Under the pieces are notes generated by a model. It did no database searches and was not told the origin of the DNA. It saw only the letters and a list, made by a program, of their open reading frames with translations. Source: Phycisphaerales bacterium (GTDB lineage Bacteria > Planctomycetota > Phycisphaerae > Phycisphaerales > UBA1924). From it: 34,672 bases of DNA. Position numbers and translations under genes: made by a program. Of the stretch, positions 1-7,987 are shown piece by piece; position 1 is the first letter of the stretch; the number at the start of each line of letters is the position of its first letter. The DNA is taken from assembly GCA_016741915.1 (NCBI GenBank), contig JACVCS010000039.1:1-34672 (forward strand). The letters are read 5' to 3'.

Positions 1-18
1 GGGGAGGGGAGGGTGGGG
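1..18 (+). other. G-quadruplex-type G-run cluster
   Basis: Four runs of three or four guanines are separated by single bases (GGGG-A-GGGG-A-GGG-T-GGGG), which fits the canonical quadruplex pattern. It lies at the window edge upstream of the first permease gene. Whether it is transcribed, or is part of a preceding gene, cannot be seen. Confidence 0.4.
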
Positions 19-180
19 AAGGCGAGGGGGTGGTTTGAAGACGGTGCCGACCGACGGCGGCGGGTGGGTATGCTTGTGCCCTCAATCCCTCGTCGGCGTC
101 GTCGGTGACGGTTCGCGTCGGCGTGGCTCGTGGTGCGTCGTTCTGATCTTGCACCGCCCTGGTTTGAAGCAGACCCCTCT

Positions 181-1539
181 ATGTTGTCGCAAATACTCAC
201 CATCGCGCGGACGACGTTCATCGAGTCGATCCGTCAGCCCGTCTACTTCCTGCTGATCATCATCGCGGGGCTGGCGATGCTGCTGACGACCTGGTCCACC
301 GGGTTCTCGCTGGGCTACTCCGAGGCGGGCGAAATCTCGGGCGACAACAAACTCCTGCTCGACGTCTGCCTCGCGACGGTCTTCCTCGCCGGCACACTCA
401 TCGCGGCCTTCATCGCCACCAGCGCCATCAGCCGGGAGATCGAGAATAAGACCGTCCTGACGGTGGTGAGCAAACCCGTGCCCCGCCCGGTGCTGGTCAT
501 CGGCAAGTACTTCGGCGTCTCCGGCGCGCTCATCATCGCCATCGTGCAGATGGTCATCTTCCTTCTGCTGGCCCTGCGTCACGGCGTCATGACCAACGCC
601 TCGCAGGAAGTCGACATGCCCGTGGTGGTCTTCTCCTTCTCCGCGCTGGGCATCGCTGTCTTTGTCGCGATGGTCGGCAACTTTCTCTACGGCTGGCACT
701 TCGCGCAAACCTCGGCGTTGCTGATGCTCCCGCTGATGGTCCTGGCGTACGTGCTGGTGCTGATCATCAGCCCAAAGTGGGAGATTCAGCCGCTGCTGAA
801 GGACTTCAAGCCGCAGTCGCTGCTGGCATGCATCGGGGTGGTGATGGCGGTGCTGGTGCTGGGTGCCGCGGCGATCGCGGCGTCGACGCGCCTCGGGCAG
901 GTGATGACCATCGTGGTCTGCTTCGGGCTTTTCCTGCTGGGGCTGATGAGCAACTTCCTGCTGGGTGATCGTGCGTACGTCAACGACCCGGTGGCGCGGA
1001 TCGCGGTGGCGAAGCCCGAGCGTGATCGTTTCGAGTCGTTCACCGGGTCGGGGGATATCTACGAACTGACGCTGCGCTCGGGCCCCAAGCGGTCGATCAA
1101 TCCGGGGCAGGCGATCTGGTACGGACCGGCCGCCAACGGCTCGGCAAACAACGTCCCGAACTATGAGCCGTACGCCGGCCCGCTCGGGTCGGATGAGATG
1201 GTCCGCGTGGGGACCAGGCCCGCGCTGATCGTCACCAACTACGACGCCTCGGCACTCAAGGTGACCATCCGCAACATCGGCGACACCGGTCTGCCCGTCA
1301 AGGCCCCGCCCAAAGAGAACGACTACCTCTTCGATCAGCCCACCAAACTCAACGCCCCGGCTCTGGTGATCTGGGGGTTGATTCCGAACTTCCAGTTCTC
1401 CTGGCTGCTGGACGCGGTGGCGCAGAACCAGCCCATCCCCATCGGTCACATGGCCCTGCTCGGCTTTTATACGCTGATCTGGATCACCGCGATGCTGTCG
1501 CTGGCGGTGCTGCTCTTCCAGAAGCGTGATGTCGGGTGA
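181..1539 (+). CDS. ABC-2-type transporter permease
   Basis: A 452-residue inner-membrane protein resembling permease subunits of ABC-2-type exporters. About seven hydrophobic helices are visible: near residues 17-38, 60-82, 115-135 and 150-172, a cluster to about 265, and one near 425-445. The last two are separated by a soluble loop of about 150 residues (from RAYVNDPVAR), probably extracytoplasmic. The cytoplasmic segment SREIENKTVLTVVSKPVPR after helix 2 is the arrangement usual in this family. The ATP as energy source would come from a partner ATPase, which is probably upstream, outside the window. I chose ATG 181 over GTG 130 because the first 17 residues of the longer frame are non-hydrophobic and the family pattern begins at MLSQILTIARTTF. 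No clear ribosome site precedes either. The substrate is unknown. Confidence 0.85.
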   Translation: MLSQILTIARTTFIESIRQPVYFLLIIIAGLAMLLTTWSTGFSLGYSEAGEISGDNKLLLDVCLATVFLAGTLIAAFIATSAISREIENKTVLTVVSKPVPRPVLVIGKYFGVSGALIIAIVQMVIFLLLALRHGVMTNASQEVDMPVVVFSFSALGIAVFVAMVGNFLYGWHFAQTSALLMLPLMVLAYVLVLIISPKWEIQPLLKDFKPQSLLACIGVVMAVLVLGAAAIAASTRLGQVMTIVVCFGLFLLGLMSNFLLGDRAYVNDPVARIAVAKPERDRFESFTGSGDIYELTLRSGPKRSINPGQAIWYGPAANGSANNVPNYEPYAGPLGSDEMVRVGTRPALIVTNYDASALKVTIRNIGDTGLPVKAPPKENDYLFDQPTKLNAPALVIWGLIPNFQFSWLLDAVAQNQPIPIGHMALLGFYTLIWITAMLSLAVLLFQKRDVG

Positions 1540-1614
1540 GCGGGCGCGGGTTTTCCCCACCTGACCGGTTCGGGTGTACACTATCGGCGAACCAATCGAC
1601 GTAAGGAGATGCCC

Positions 1615-1962
1615 ATGGGCAGTCTGACCGAAGGTCTGAACTTTGATAAACCCGGTCCGGGCAAGGGCAAAGGCAAAGGCGGCTCCGGAAAAGGAGACAA
1701 GGCCGAGAGCCTGACCGACCCGGCGAATCGCGTGAAACTCGTCGTCGTGGTGATTTGCTTCGTCGTCGCGGGCGTCATGCTGCTGTGGCAGTACGGCGTG
1801 CTGGACTTCGGCGGCGGTGCCGCGGCACCGAAGCGCGACCCGGTGAAGGAACAGGAGTTTCAGAAGCAGGCCGACAAGGCCAAGAAGATCATGGAGGACG
1901 AAGAAAAGGAATGGCAGAAACTGCCCCCGAGCCAGCGCCCCATCAAGGTCGGTTCGGATTGA
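1615..1962 (+). CDS. small single-helix membrane protein, unrecognised
   Basis: A 115-residue protein with a Gly/Lys-rich N-terminal tail (GKGKGKGGSGKGDK, about residues 16-30), one membrane helix (VKLVVVVICFVVAGVMLLW, about 42-62) and a charged Lys/Glu-rich C-terminal helix (DPVKEQEFQKQADKAKKIMEDEE). The start is decided by the ribosome site: AAGGAG at 1603-1608 is six bases before ATG 1615, while ATG 1609 directly abuts it. It lies 75 bases after the permease on the same strand and could be co-transcribed. I do not recognise a family. The basic tail on the presumed cytoplasmic side could contact nucleic acid or acidic protein, but that is speculation. Confidence 0.75.
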   Translation: MGSLTEGLNFDKPGPGKGKGKGGSGKGDKAESLTDPANRVKLVVVVICFVVAGVMLLWQYGVLDFGGGAAAPKRDPVKEQEFQKQADKAKKIMEDEEKEWQKLPPSQRPIKVGSD

Positions 1963-1993
1963 TCGCCTGATCGGTTGAACACGAGAAACAACC

Positions 1994-2023
1994 AAGCCCC
2001 GCCCGACGATTCGGGCGGGGCTT
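1994..2023. terminator. intrinsic terminator, likely bidirectional
   Basis: A perfect 13-base-pair stem (AAGCCCCGCCCGA paired with TCGGGCGGGGCTT) with a CGAT loop, followed on the + strand by GTCGTTTT. It lies between the convergent ends of the small membrane protein (+, ends 1962) and the glycosyltransferase (-, ends 2096), so it may stop both. The minus-strand exit (GGTTGTTTC) is also T-rich. Confidence 0.9.
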
Positions 2024-2095
2024 GTCGTTTTGATCAAGCGTTTTCCTTCGCTTCCGAGTCCTCGATATCAGTCGAGGGTGCCTTGCGTGCGATTC

Positions 2096-3553
2096 TTACC
2101 CGATCATCAACTCTGCCTGACCGGCCATCGCCATCTCGTACGTGCTCTCGCACGCCTTGGCGGCGCCTTCCCAGGTGAGTTTCTTGATCTCGAGGTTGCC
2201 GTGCTCGCGGAGGGTCTGGCTCAGCGGCGGGTGGCGCAGGACCGCGACGATCTTGTTGGCCATCTCGTCGATGTCCCAGAAGTCGACCTTCAGCGCGTGC
2301 GTCAGCACCTCGCTGACGCCACTCTGTTTGCTGATGATCACGGGCACGTCGTTACGCATCGCCTCCAGCGGGGCGATGCCGAAGGGCTCGCTGACGCTGG
2401 GCATGACGTAGCAGTCGGCCATCTGGTAGATGCGGTCCACGTCGCCGCCACGCAGGAACCCGGTGAAGAGCACACGGTGCCCGATGCCGTAGTGGGCGGC
2501 GAGTTCGATCATCCGCAGTTCCATGTCCCCCGAACCGGCCATGATGAACTTGGCGTTGGGAACCTTTTCCAGCACGCGCCTCGCGGCACCGATGAAGTAC
2601 TCCGGGCCCTTCTGCATCGTGATGCGACCCAAGAACAGCACGATCTTGTCCTTGCTCTGGATGCTCGCGCCGACGGGGGCCTGGTGGTCGGCGTCGATCC
2701 CGTTGTAGACCACGTCGATCCGCTCGCTCGGGATGCCGAAGCGCCGCGTGCAGATGCTCTTGGTCAGCTCGCTGACGGCGATGATGCGCATGGCGGCCAT
2801 CATGCCGCGGCGCTCGATGTCGTAGACGCGCTGGTTGACGTTGTCGCCGCTGCGGTCAAACTCGGTGCTGTGCACGTGCACAACCAGGGGCTTTCCGGTG
2901 ACTCGTGAAAGGGCCTGGCCCGCGGGGAAGGTCAGCCAGTCGTGCGCGTGGACCACGTCGAACTCTTCGTTCCGCGCCAGCGCGACAACCAGCCGCGCAT
3001 ACCGCTCGCTCTCCGCGATCAGGTCGCCCTTGTAGTGCGCACCGGCGCCCGAGCCGCCGGCGGCGAAGATCGCCTTGGCGTGGTGGACGTCTTCTTCGTG
3101 GAGTTCCTGCCAGGAGATTTCTTCGACGGTTTCGATGATGGAGCCGTCGGGCTGGGTGGTGCGGACGGTGCGGAACTTGCCGGTGGTTCGCCCGCCGACG
3201 CCCGAGCCGTCGCCATAGGGCGAGGAAAAGTGTGCCGGCAGACCGACGAACTTCGCGGAGCGGAACTGGTGCGTGCCGGTGGTCAGGGTGGTTTGATGTT
3301 CGACGAGGTCTTCGGTGCCGACCTGCACGGTCCCGTTGGCGGTGGTGCCTGTTGTCTGGCGTGTGCTGACGGGGATGCCCTCGGGCGAGAGGAGGCGGAT
3401 GTGCGAGGCTTTGGAGCGATCGACGGGGCGCGGGAGGACGAACATGACCTGATGCCCGCGGCTGTCGAGGGCTTTGGTCAGGCCGTAGCAGGCGGTACCG
3501 AGCCCGCCTGAGATGAAGGGTGGGAACTCCCAACCGAGCATGACGATGCGCAT
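2096..3553 (-). CDS. glycogen-synthase-like glycosyltransferase (GT-B fold, GT4/GT5)
   Basis: A 485-residue cytosolic glycosyltransferase. The N-terminal lobe opens with MRIVMLGWEFPPFISGGLGT, where the GGLGT loop (16-20) is typical of sugar-nucleotide transferases of the glycogen synthase type. HAHDW (202-206) follows after an unusually long low-complexity stretch (about 60-165). The C-terminal lobe has the NGID motif (284-287), FLGRITMQKGP (307-317) and the acidic E-x7-E motif E389...E397 (EPFGIAPLE) that binds the donor nucleotide sugar. It probably makes an alpha-glucan or related glycan; donor and acceptor cannot be told from sequence. ATG 3553 was chosen because GGAGCA precedes it; an upstream ATG at 3580 would add nine residues. 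An unrecognised protein precedes it by 188 bases on the same strand. Confidence 0.88.
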   Translation of the reverse strand: MRIVMLGWEFPPFISGGLGTACYGLTKALDSRGHQVMFVLPRPVDRSKASHIRLLSPEGIPVSTRQTTGTTANGTVQVGTEDLVEHQTTLTTGTHQFRSAKFVGLPAHFSSPYGDGSGVGGRTTGKFRTVRTTQPDGSIIETVEEISWQELHEEDVHHAKAIFAAGGSGAGAHYKGDLIAESERYARLVVALARNEEFDVVHAHDWLTFPAGQALSRVTGKPLVVHVHSTEFDRSGDNVNQRVYDIERRGMMAAMRIIAVSELTKSICTRRFGIPSERIDVVYNGIDADHQAPVGASIQSKDKIVLFLGRITMQKGPEYFIGAARRVLEKVPNAKFIMAGSGDMELRMIELAAHYGIGHRVLFTGFLRGGDVDRIYQMADCYVMPSVSEPFGIAPLEAMRNDVPVIISKQSGVSEVLTHALKVDFWDIDEMANKIVAVLRHPPLSQTLREHGNLEIKKLTWEGAAKACESTYEMAMAGQAELMIG

Positions 3554-3741
3554 GGGCTGCTCCGAGGCGAAAGGCGGCAAGGCGGATCAACACGGACCGC
3601 CCGCCGGTGCATTTGAGCACCGACTCGTTCCCGAACGACACGCGCGGGCGGAATCGCGGGAATATAGGCAAGATGCCCGAGGTTGAGCGGGATTTTGCGC
3701 GGGCGATTCGTTGTTAGTGCGGGCGGCGTCGGAGCGTTGTT

Positions 3742-4293
3742 TCAGTTCTCCACGCGGTTCTCGTCGATGAGATCCGGGTTCGGCGCGTCGTCGTCTTCGC
3801 CCGCGTCGATGTCGCCCAGGTTCACAAAGCACGCCTGGTACGCCTTCAACAGCAACCACACGCGCCGCGCGGGTTCGTCGCCGGCGAGGGAAAGCTCAGC
3901 CGCGGGCACCGGCGTGCGAAAGGTGAAGAGCTTGTCGCGATCGCGGAAGTGCTCAACCGTCGGCGTGTACGGCGCGGGGTGGTCCACGTCGATGAGTTCG
4001 TCGTGCAGCAGGTCGCTGAGCTTGTCGCCGGTGTGGACAAGGTCCTGTTCGATACTCTGACTCAGGTAACGATCAGGGGTCACCAGCGAGACGAAGAGTT
4101 TGCCCTGTTCAAACCCCACCCGGTAAAACGCCGGGGCGGCGGCGTCGGGGGTTTCGAGCGACAACGTCGGCCCATTGATCAAAGTGATCGCGCCGAAGAG
4201 CTCGCTGCGTTGAGCCTGATCACGCACGAAGTCGAAGATCCGGCGTTGGTCGGCGGAGAGGACAGGTTGGACGCTGGACGTGGGACTGGTCAT
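3742..4293 (-). CDS. hypothetical soluble protein
   Basis: A 183-residue protein without a signal peptide or membrane segment. It has a mixed alpha/beta appearance: helix QRRIFDFVRDQAQRS, strand-rich middle (FYRVGFEQGKLFVSLVTPDRYLSQSIEQDL), C-terminal helix RVWLLLKAYQACFVNLGDI and a very acidic tail (AGEDDDAPNPDLIDENRVEN). I do not recognise the family. ATG 4293 is chosen; a GTG at 4359 in the same frame would add 22 residues of unpromising composition, and neither start has a clear ribosome site. It is upstream of the glycosyltransferase on the same strand, so a shared transcript is possible. Confidence 0.65.
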   Translation of the reverse strand: MTSPTSSVQPVLSADQRRIFDFVRDQAQRSELFGAITLINGPTLSLETPDAAAPAFYRVGFEQGKLFVSLVTPDRYLSQSIEQDLVHTGDKLSDLLHDELIDVDHPAPYTPTVEHFRDRDKLFTFRTPVPAAELSLAGDEPARRVWLLLKAYQACFVNLGDIDAGEDDDAPNPDLIDENRVEN

Positions 4294-4449
4294 GGATGAA
4301 AGCTCGCAGGAGCGTGAAGGTGCGTGTGGGTTGTGGACATTCGGAACGGAATGGTTCACCGGCTGAACAGAGAATGGCGTGAGTTCGGGACAGATCCGGT
4401 TGAGATGGAGATTCGGTGAAATCCTAGCTCGAATCAGGACCTCGACGGA

Positions 4450-4477
4450 TTGCTCAGTTCACGTCTGAGGGTATATT
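4450..4477 (+). promoter_or_regulatory. candidate sigma-70-type promoter of the P-domain gene
   Basis: TTGCTC (4450-4455) and TATATT (4472-4477) are 16 bases apart. The -10 box matches five of six consensus positions, and the -35 box matches only its TTG. Transcription would start near 4484, about 50 bases before ATG 4537. The stretch is locally AT-rich compared with its surroundings. Confidence 0.5.
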
Positions 4478-4536
4478 CATTCACGACGCGTCGTCGCCGG
4501 GACGAGCGCCGGAGTGTGTTCTCGCGAGGGCTGGTC

Positions 4537-5886
4537 ATGCTGAAATCTCTTCGTGCAGCGGTGGTGACGGTTGCGGCGGTCTTGGCTTCGGCGCTGCCCA
4601 GCTTGGCGCAGACGTACTCGAACATCACCCAGCTCAACATCGGAACTTCGACGACGGTTTCGGTGGTCCCGTCGTCGCCGTACGGCACGACGATCAGCGT
4701 CACCAACGCGCCCACGCGGATCAAGACGTTGTCGGTGGCGATCCAGAACATCAACCACTCGTACGCGTCCGATCTCCAGGCGTTGCTGGTCAGTCCGGGG
4801 GGGCAGAAGATTTTGCTGGTGTCTCAGGCCGCGAGCAATACGAATCTGGTGGCGCAGACCTGGATCTTCAATCAGGAAGCCACGCAGACGCTGCCGACAA
4901 CCTTCGGCGTGCCCTCGGTCTCGGGGACCTATCGCCCCACCGTCACCAACACCGCCGCCTTCCCCGCCCCCGCGCCGAGCACCCCATACTCAACCAACCT
5001 CGCCGACTTGTACGGCACCAACGCCAACGGCACCTGGACGCTCTACGTCTGCGACGCCTTCCCCGGCTTCAGCGGCGGAACGATCCTCGGCGGCTGGACC
5101 ATCACCTTCGTCGGTGACATCGAAACCGCCTTCACCTACCAGGGCATCCTGCGCAACGCTTCGGGCCCGATCAGCGGCAGCGCCAACGTCCGCTTCTCGC
5201 TGATGAACTATGGCGTCCCGACGCCGGGCGAATCCGCGCTGGGCACGGTGACCAAGTCGCTGACGGGGATTGTCGACGGGCGGATCACCACCTCGGTGGA
5301 CTTTGGCAACGTCATCACCCAGAAGAGCGGGCTGTGGCTGAAGATCGAAGTCGCGGCTCCGTCGGGCGGCAGCTATGTGGAAGTCACGCCGAGACAGCAG
5401 ATCACCATCTCGCCGCAGGCGGGGCGGGCGCTGGTTGCGAACAGTGCGGAGAGTGTGCCGTGGAGCGGGGTAACGGGCGTGCCGACGGCCGTGAGCGTTG
5501 CGCCGGGAACGTTCCAGGTTTCGGTCACGAGCCAGACCGTCGCGAGCGTCAGTTCGGTCACGCCGGTAACGTTCCCCGGTTCTTCGGTCTCGGTGAACAT
5601 GAACGCCGGGCGTGCGCTGGTGAACTGGTCGGTGACGGGGTTTACTTCAAGCCCGAACAGCTCTTGGCAGATCCGCCCGCGGATTGGGAGTGTCGTCGGC
5701 CCATGGACGACGTTCTTCTTCAATCCCAGCGGGCAGCACATGACCATCAGCGGTACGGCCGTGCTCGTTGTTCCCGCGGGAACACAGAACTTCTCGCTGG
5801 AGATTCAGCGGACTTCGGGCAATGTCTCGTTCAATGTCGACACCCAGGACAGCCTGACGGCGACGATCCTGAACCTGCCCAACTGA
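4537..5886 (+). CDS. secreted protein with proprotein-convertase P-like domain
   Basis: A 449-residue exported protein. A signal peptide (MLKSLRAAVVTVAAVLASALPSLAQ, cleavage after about residue 24) leads into a P/Homo-B-like beta-sandwich (about 25-195). This is recognised by INHSYASDLQALLVSPGG, by LADLYGTNANGTWTLYVCD and by GGTILGGWTITF. This domain is usually attached to subtilisin-like proteases or stands alone in secreted proteins; no protease domain is present here. A second beta-rich module (about 198-325, AFTYQGILRNASGPISGSANVRFSL) resembles repeats common in planctomycete exoproteins, and the C-terminal 110 residues are Ser/Val/Thr-rich. ATG 4537 is preferred over 4450: GAGGG lies six bases before it and it begins the signal peptide. 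Function is unknown; an extracellular adhesion or binding role is inferred. Confidence 0.82.
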   Translation: MLKSLRAAVVTVAAVLASALPSLAQTYSNITQLNIGTSTTVSVVPSSPYGTTISVTNAPTRIKTLSVAIQNINHSYASDLQALLVSPGGQKILLVSQAASNTNLVAQTWIFNQEATQTLPTTFGVPSVSGTYRPTVTNTAAFPAPAPSTPYSTNLADLYGTNANGTWTLYVCDAFPGFSGGTILGGWTITFVGDIETAFTYQGILRNASGPISGSANVRFSLMNYGVPTPGESALGTVTKSLTGIVDGRITTSVDFGNVITQKSGLWLKIEVAAPSGGSYVEVTPRQQITISPQAGRALVANSAESVPWSGVTGVPTAVSVAPGTFQVSVTSQTVASVSSVTPVTFPGSSVSVNMNAGRALVNWSVTGFTSSPNSSWQIRPRIGSVVGPWTTFFFNPSGQHMTISGTAVLVVPAGTQNFSLEIQRTSGNVSFNVDTQDSLTATILNLPN

Positions 5887-5958
5887 ATCCTCTCATCCGC
5901 GCTTGCCGGTTCGGGCGATTCGGTCGGGACATGGAGCGCCCGTGCGGGTGAGGCTGGC

Positions 5959-5987
5959 TTGTTCCGGTCCGGGTGGGGGCATATGCT
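5959..5987 (+). promoter_or_regulatory. candidate promoter of tRNA-Leu
   Basis: TTGTTC (5959-5964) and TATGCT (5982-5987) are spaced by 17 bases. The predicted start near 5994 would give a leader of about nine bases before the tRNA, as expected for a short tRNA transcription unit. Both boxes match the consensus only partly. Confidence 0.5.
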
Positions 5988-6002
5988 CCCCTCCCAACCG
6001 CC

Positions 6003-6086
6003 GCCCAGGTGGCGAAATTGGCAGACGCACTACCTTGAGGTGGTAGCGCCCGCAAGGGCATGGAGGTTCAAATCCTCTCCTGGGCA
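6003..6086 (+). tRNA. tRNA-Leu (anticodon GAG)
   Basis: An 84-base class II tRNA. The acceptor stem is GCCCAGG paired with CCTGGGC, with discriminator A at 6086. The anticodon stem CTACC/GGTAG encloses the loop TTGAGGT, giving anticodon GAG for CUC and CUU codons. The variable arm CGCCCGCAAGGGCAT is long, as in leucine tRNAs, and the T arm GGAGG-TTCAAAT-CCTCT is complete. The 3' CCA is not encoded (TTC follows), so it must be added by nucleotidyltransferase. Confidence 0.95.
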
Positions 6087-6210
6087 TTCTCGGCTTCCGC
6101 GGACGGTTCCGTCCGCGTGATTGTTCGGCCTGTTCGGTCGAACTGCCCCCCCTGCAAATCAGGAAACATGCGACGAAACCCGCGAGAACGGTCTCTCGGG
6201 TCATTTTCGG

Positions 6211-6606
6211 TCAGGCCGCTGAGGAGGTCCTGTTCAACCGACCTGCCCGGCGAACGAGAATCCCGAGCACCAACTGGGCGATGGGCTTGCGCAACAGGCA
6301 ATCAACGCGAAGCCCCGTAACGGCGTTGGCGTCGATCATTTCCGGAGACGCGGACATCAGCGCCAGTTCTCCGGTGTATCCGGATTCCCGCAGGCGTTTG
6401 CACAGAACGGTCCCCGGAAGATCGGGGAGTTGTTGGTCGATAAGGATCAGCCGAGGCCAACGCCCGGCGCTCGCGAGATGATCGGTCTGGCTCGCCTGAG
6501 CAAAGATCGAAGGCTCCCCGCCCGCGGTGATCATCATCCGTGACAGCAACTTGGCTGAAAGAGTGCAATCGTCGACAATCCAAACTGGAACGGTTGCCTT
6601 GGGCAT
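6211..6606 (-). CDS. single-domain response regulator (receiver only)
   Basis: A 131-residue receiver domain with no output domain. The phosphorylation machinery is recognisable: acidic pair D12-D13 (WIVDD), phospho-acceptor D57 (LILIDQQLPDLPG), S85 (LALMSAS) in the switch Ser/Thr position, and K107 (LLRKPI). It would take phosphate from a histidine kinase and act by protein contact, as CheY does. It is transcribed away from the chemotaxis block, and the 268-base divergent region is shared with cheB, so it may be a second CheY-like output or a phosphate sink for the CheA encoded nearby; this is inference. No Shine-Dalgarno is visible before ATG 6606, but -10-like hexamers lie 5-7 bases upstream. 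Confidence 0.88.
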   Translation of the reverse strand: MPKATVPVWIVDDCTLSAKLLSRMMITAGGEPSIFAQASQTDHLASAGRWPRLILIDQQLPDLPGTVLCKRLRESGYTGELALMSASPEMIDANAVTGLRVDCLLRKPIAQLVLGILVRRAGRLNRTSSAA

Positions 6607-6611
6607 ATTTC

Positions 6612-6619
6612 AGAATATC
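6612..6619 (-). promoter_or_regulatory. -10-like box directly upstream of the response regulator start
   Basis: On the minus strand the overlapping hexamers GATATT (6619-6614) and TATTCT (6617-6612) end seven and five bases before ATG 6606. Together with the missing ribosome site this suggests a leaderless transcript. No good -35 box is visible. Confidence 0.35.
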
Positions 6620-6718
6620 GACCCACACACAGGGGTACATGCTGGGGCTAGGGTTTTTTCGAGGCCCCATTTGAACGATTTGAGGGGTTCCCGGGAGCAG
6701 ATAACTCATGGATTCAGT

Positions 6719-6829
6719 GGTTCTCGGACGTGAGAACCGGTCGTGGTCCCTCGGTAAACCCGGGGGTGGGTTCGACCGATGAAAGCACCGGGCGTGGGCG
6801 TTCCCACGGTTGCTCGGCGCGGAGTGCCG
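6719..6829 (+). ncRNA. candidate structured leader upstream of cheB (chain of stem-loops)
   Basis: Four stem-loops follow one another. GGTTCTC/GAGAACC (6719-6725 with 6732-6738) comes first. TCGGT/ACCGA (6751-6755 with 6775-6779) then encloses AACCC/GGGTT (6757-6761 with 6768-6772). Third, CGTGGG/CCCACG with a CGTT loop (6793-6808) is flanked by AGCA/TGCT (6784-6787 with 6811-6814). Last is CGGC/GCCG (6815-6818 with 6826-6829). The stretch ends 45 bases before the cheB start and has no convincing coding frame. The pairings are read from the sequence; that they form an RNA element is inference. It matches no riboswitch I can name. Confidence 0.35.
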
Positions 6830-6874
6830 GGCGATGCGTGTTGGTCGTTGGATTTTCGATCAAGGCAGACGCAT

Positions 6875-7987
6875 ATGAGCACACCCGTGACCGGCACGAT
6901 CAAAGGCGAAGCGTTCAACGGCACGGTGCGGATTGTCATCGTTGACGATTCGACGTTTATGCGCACGGCCCTGCGCCGGATGCTGGAGAGCGACCCGCAG
7001 TTGAAGATTGTCGGCGTGGGCAAGGACGGGGCGGAGGCGATTGCGCTCTGCAAGCAGCTCAGGCCCGACGTGGTGACGATGGATGTCGAGATGCCGGTGC
7101 TCGACGGTCTGTCGGCGCTGAAGAAACTGAAGAGCGAAGTGAAGCCGATGCCGGCGGTGTTGATGTGCTCGAGCCTGACCAGCGCCGGGAGTCACGAGGC
7201 GCTGCAGGCGATGCGACTGGGCGCGGCGGACGTGATCGCCAAGGAAGGCAGCAACTTCTCGCTGAACGTTGACGCGATGCGGGCGGACCTGATCGCGAAG
7301 ATCAAGGCCATCGCGGCGAACCGGGCCGCGTGCGCGGGGATGCAGCCGGTGCAGAACTCGGTGCACGGCGGGCGGACGTTCAAGGTCGATCCCGCGAGCG
7401 TGTCGCTGCTGGTCATCGGCAGTTCCACCGGCGGACCCCCGGTGCTTGAGACGCTGGTGACGGCGCTGTCGGGCGATCTGCACGTGCCGGTGGTGATCGC
7501 GCAGCACATGCCGCTGATGTTCACCAAGAGCCTGGCGGAGCGGCTGGACCGCGAATCGAAAGTCCGCGTTCTGCACGGCGAGCACGGCATGAAGATCGAG
7601 CCGGGGAAAGTGTACATCGCCCCCGGTGCGTTGCACACGCGCGTGAAGCAGATCGGATCGACGCTGCAACTGGAAGTCTCACCCGAGCCCAAGAGCGCGC
7701 TGTACAGGCCTTCGGTGAACGAACTCTTCAGTTCGGCGGCGGCGGTGCGGGGCAAGGGCGTGCTGGGCGTGGTCTGCACGGGCATGGGCGACGACGGCAT
7801 GCTCGGCAGCAAGGACGTGAAAGCCGCCAAGGGCGTTGTGATTGCACAGGACATGCCGAGCTGCGTGGTCTACGGCATGCCGAAGGCGGTTGCGCAGGGC
7901 GGATACGCCGACGCGAGCATGAACCCCGACGAGATCGCGCAGGTCCTCGCGACTCTGCGTTCCGGCGGCGCCCGTGCGGCGGCGTGA
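6875..7987 (+). CDS. cheB: chemotaxis response regulator protein-glutamate methylesterase CheB
   Basis: A 370-residue two-domain cytosolic enzyme that removes methyl groups from receptor glutamates (and deamidates glutamines) during adaptation, activated when its receiver is phosphorylated by CheA. Receiver: D24-D25, acceptor D70 (VVTMDVEMPVLDG), S99/S100 and K123. After a linker (about 140-170) comes the esterase domain, with catalytic Ser184 (GSSTGG), His211 (AQHMP) and Asp307 (GMGDDG). ATG 6875 was chosen because the frame before it (from 6779) is G/R/V-rich, not receiver-like, and overlaps the hairpin-rich leader. Only a weak AAGG lies about ten bases upstream. It heads the + strand chemotaxis block; cheW follows after 306 bases. 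Confidence 0.95.
   Translation: MSTPVTGTIKGEAFNGTVRIVIVDDSTFMRTALRRMLESDPQLKIVGVGKDGAEAIALCKQLRPDVVTMDVEMPVLDGLSALKKLKSEVKPMPAVLMCSSLTSAGSHEALQAMRLGAADVIAKEGSNFSLNVDAMRADLIAKIKAIAANRAACAGMQPVQNSVHGGRTFKVDPASVSLLVIGSSTGGPPVLETLVTALSGDLHVPVVIAQHMPLMFTKSLAERLDRESKVRVLHGEHGMKIEPGKVYIAPGALHTRVKQIGSTLQLEVSPEPKSALYRPSVNELFSSAAAVRGKGVLGVVCTGMGDDGMLGSKDVKAAKGVVIAQDMPSCVVYGMPKAVAQGGYADASMNPDEIAQVLATLRSGGARAAA

Noticed and set aside
82..2037. A 651-codon minus-strand open frame opposite the ABC permease
   Set aside because: Low-complexity H/D/R/Q composition, spans the terminator and a second gene, and no start or ribosome site; shadow of the permease.
6751..6820. Cyclic-di-GMP riboswitch before cheB
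   Set aside because: Considered because of the hairpins and GAAA next to a motility operon, but the conserved core of GEMM riboswitches is not visible. Kept only as an unassigned structured leader.
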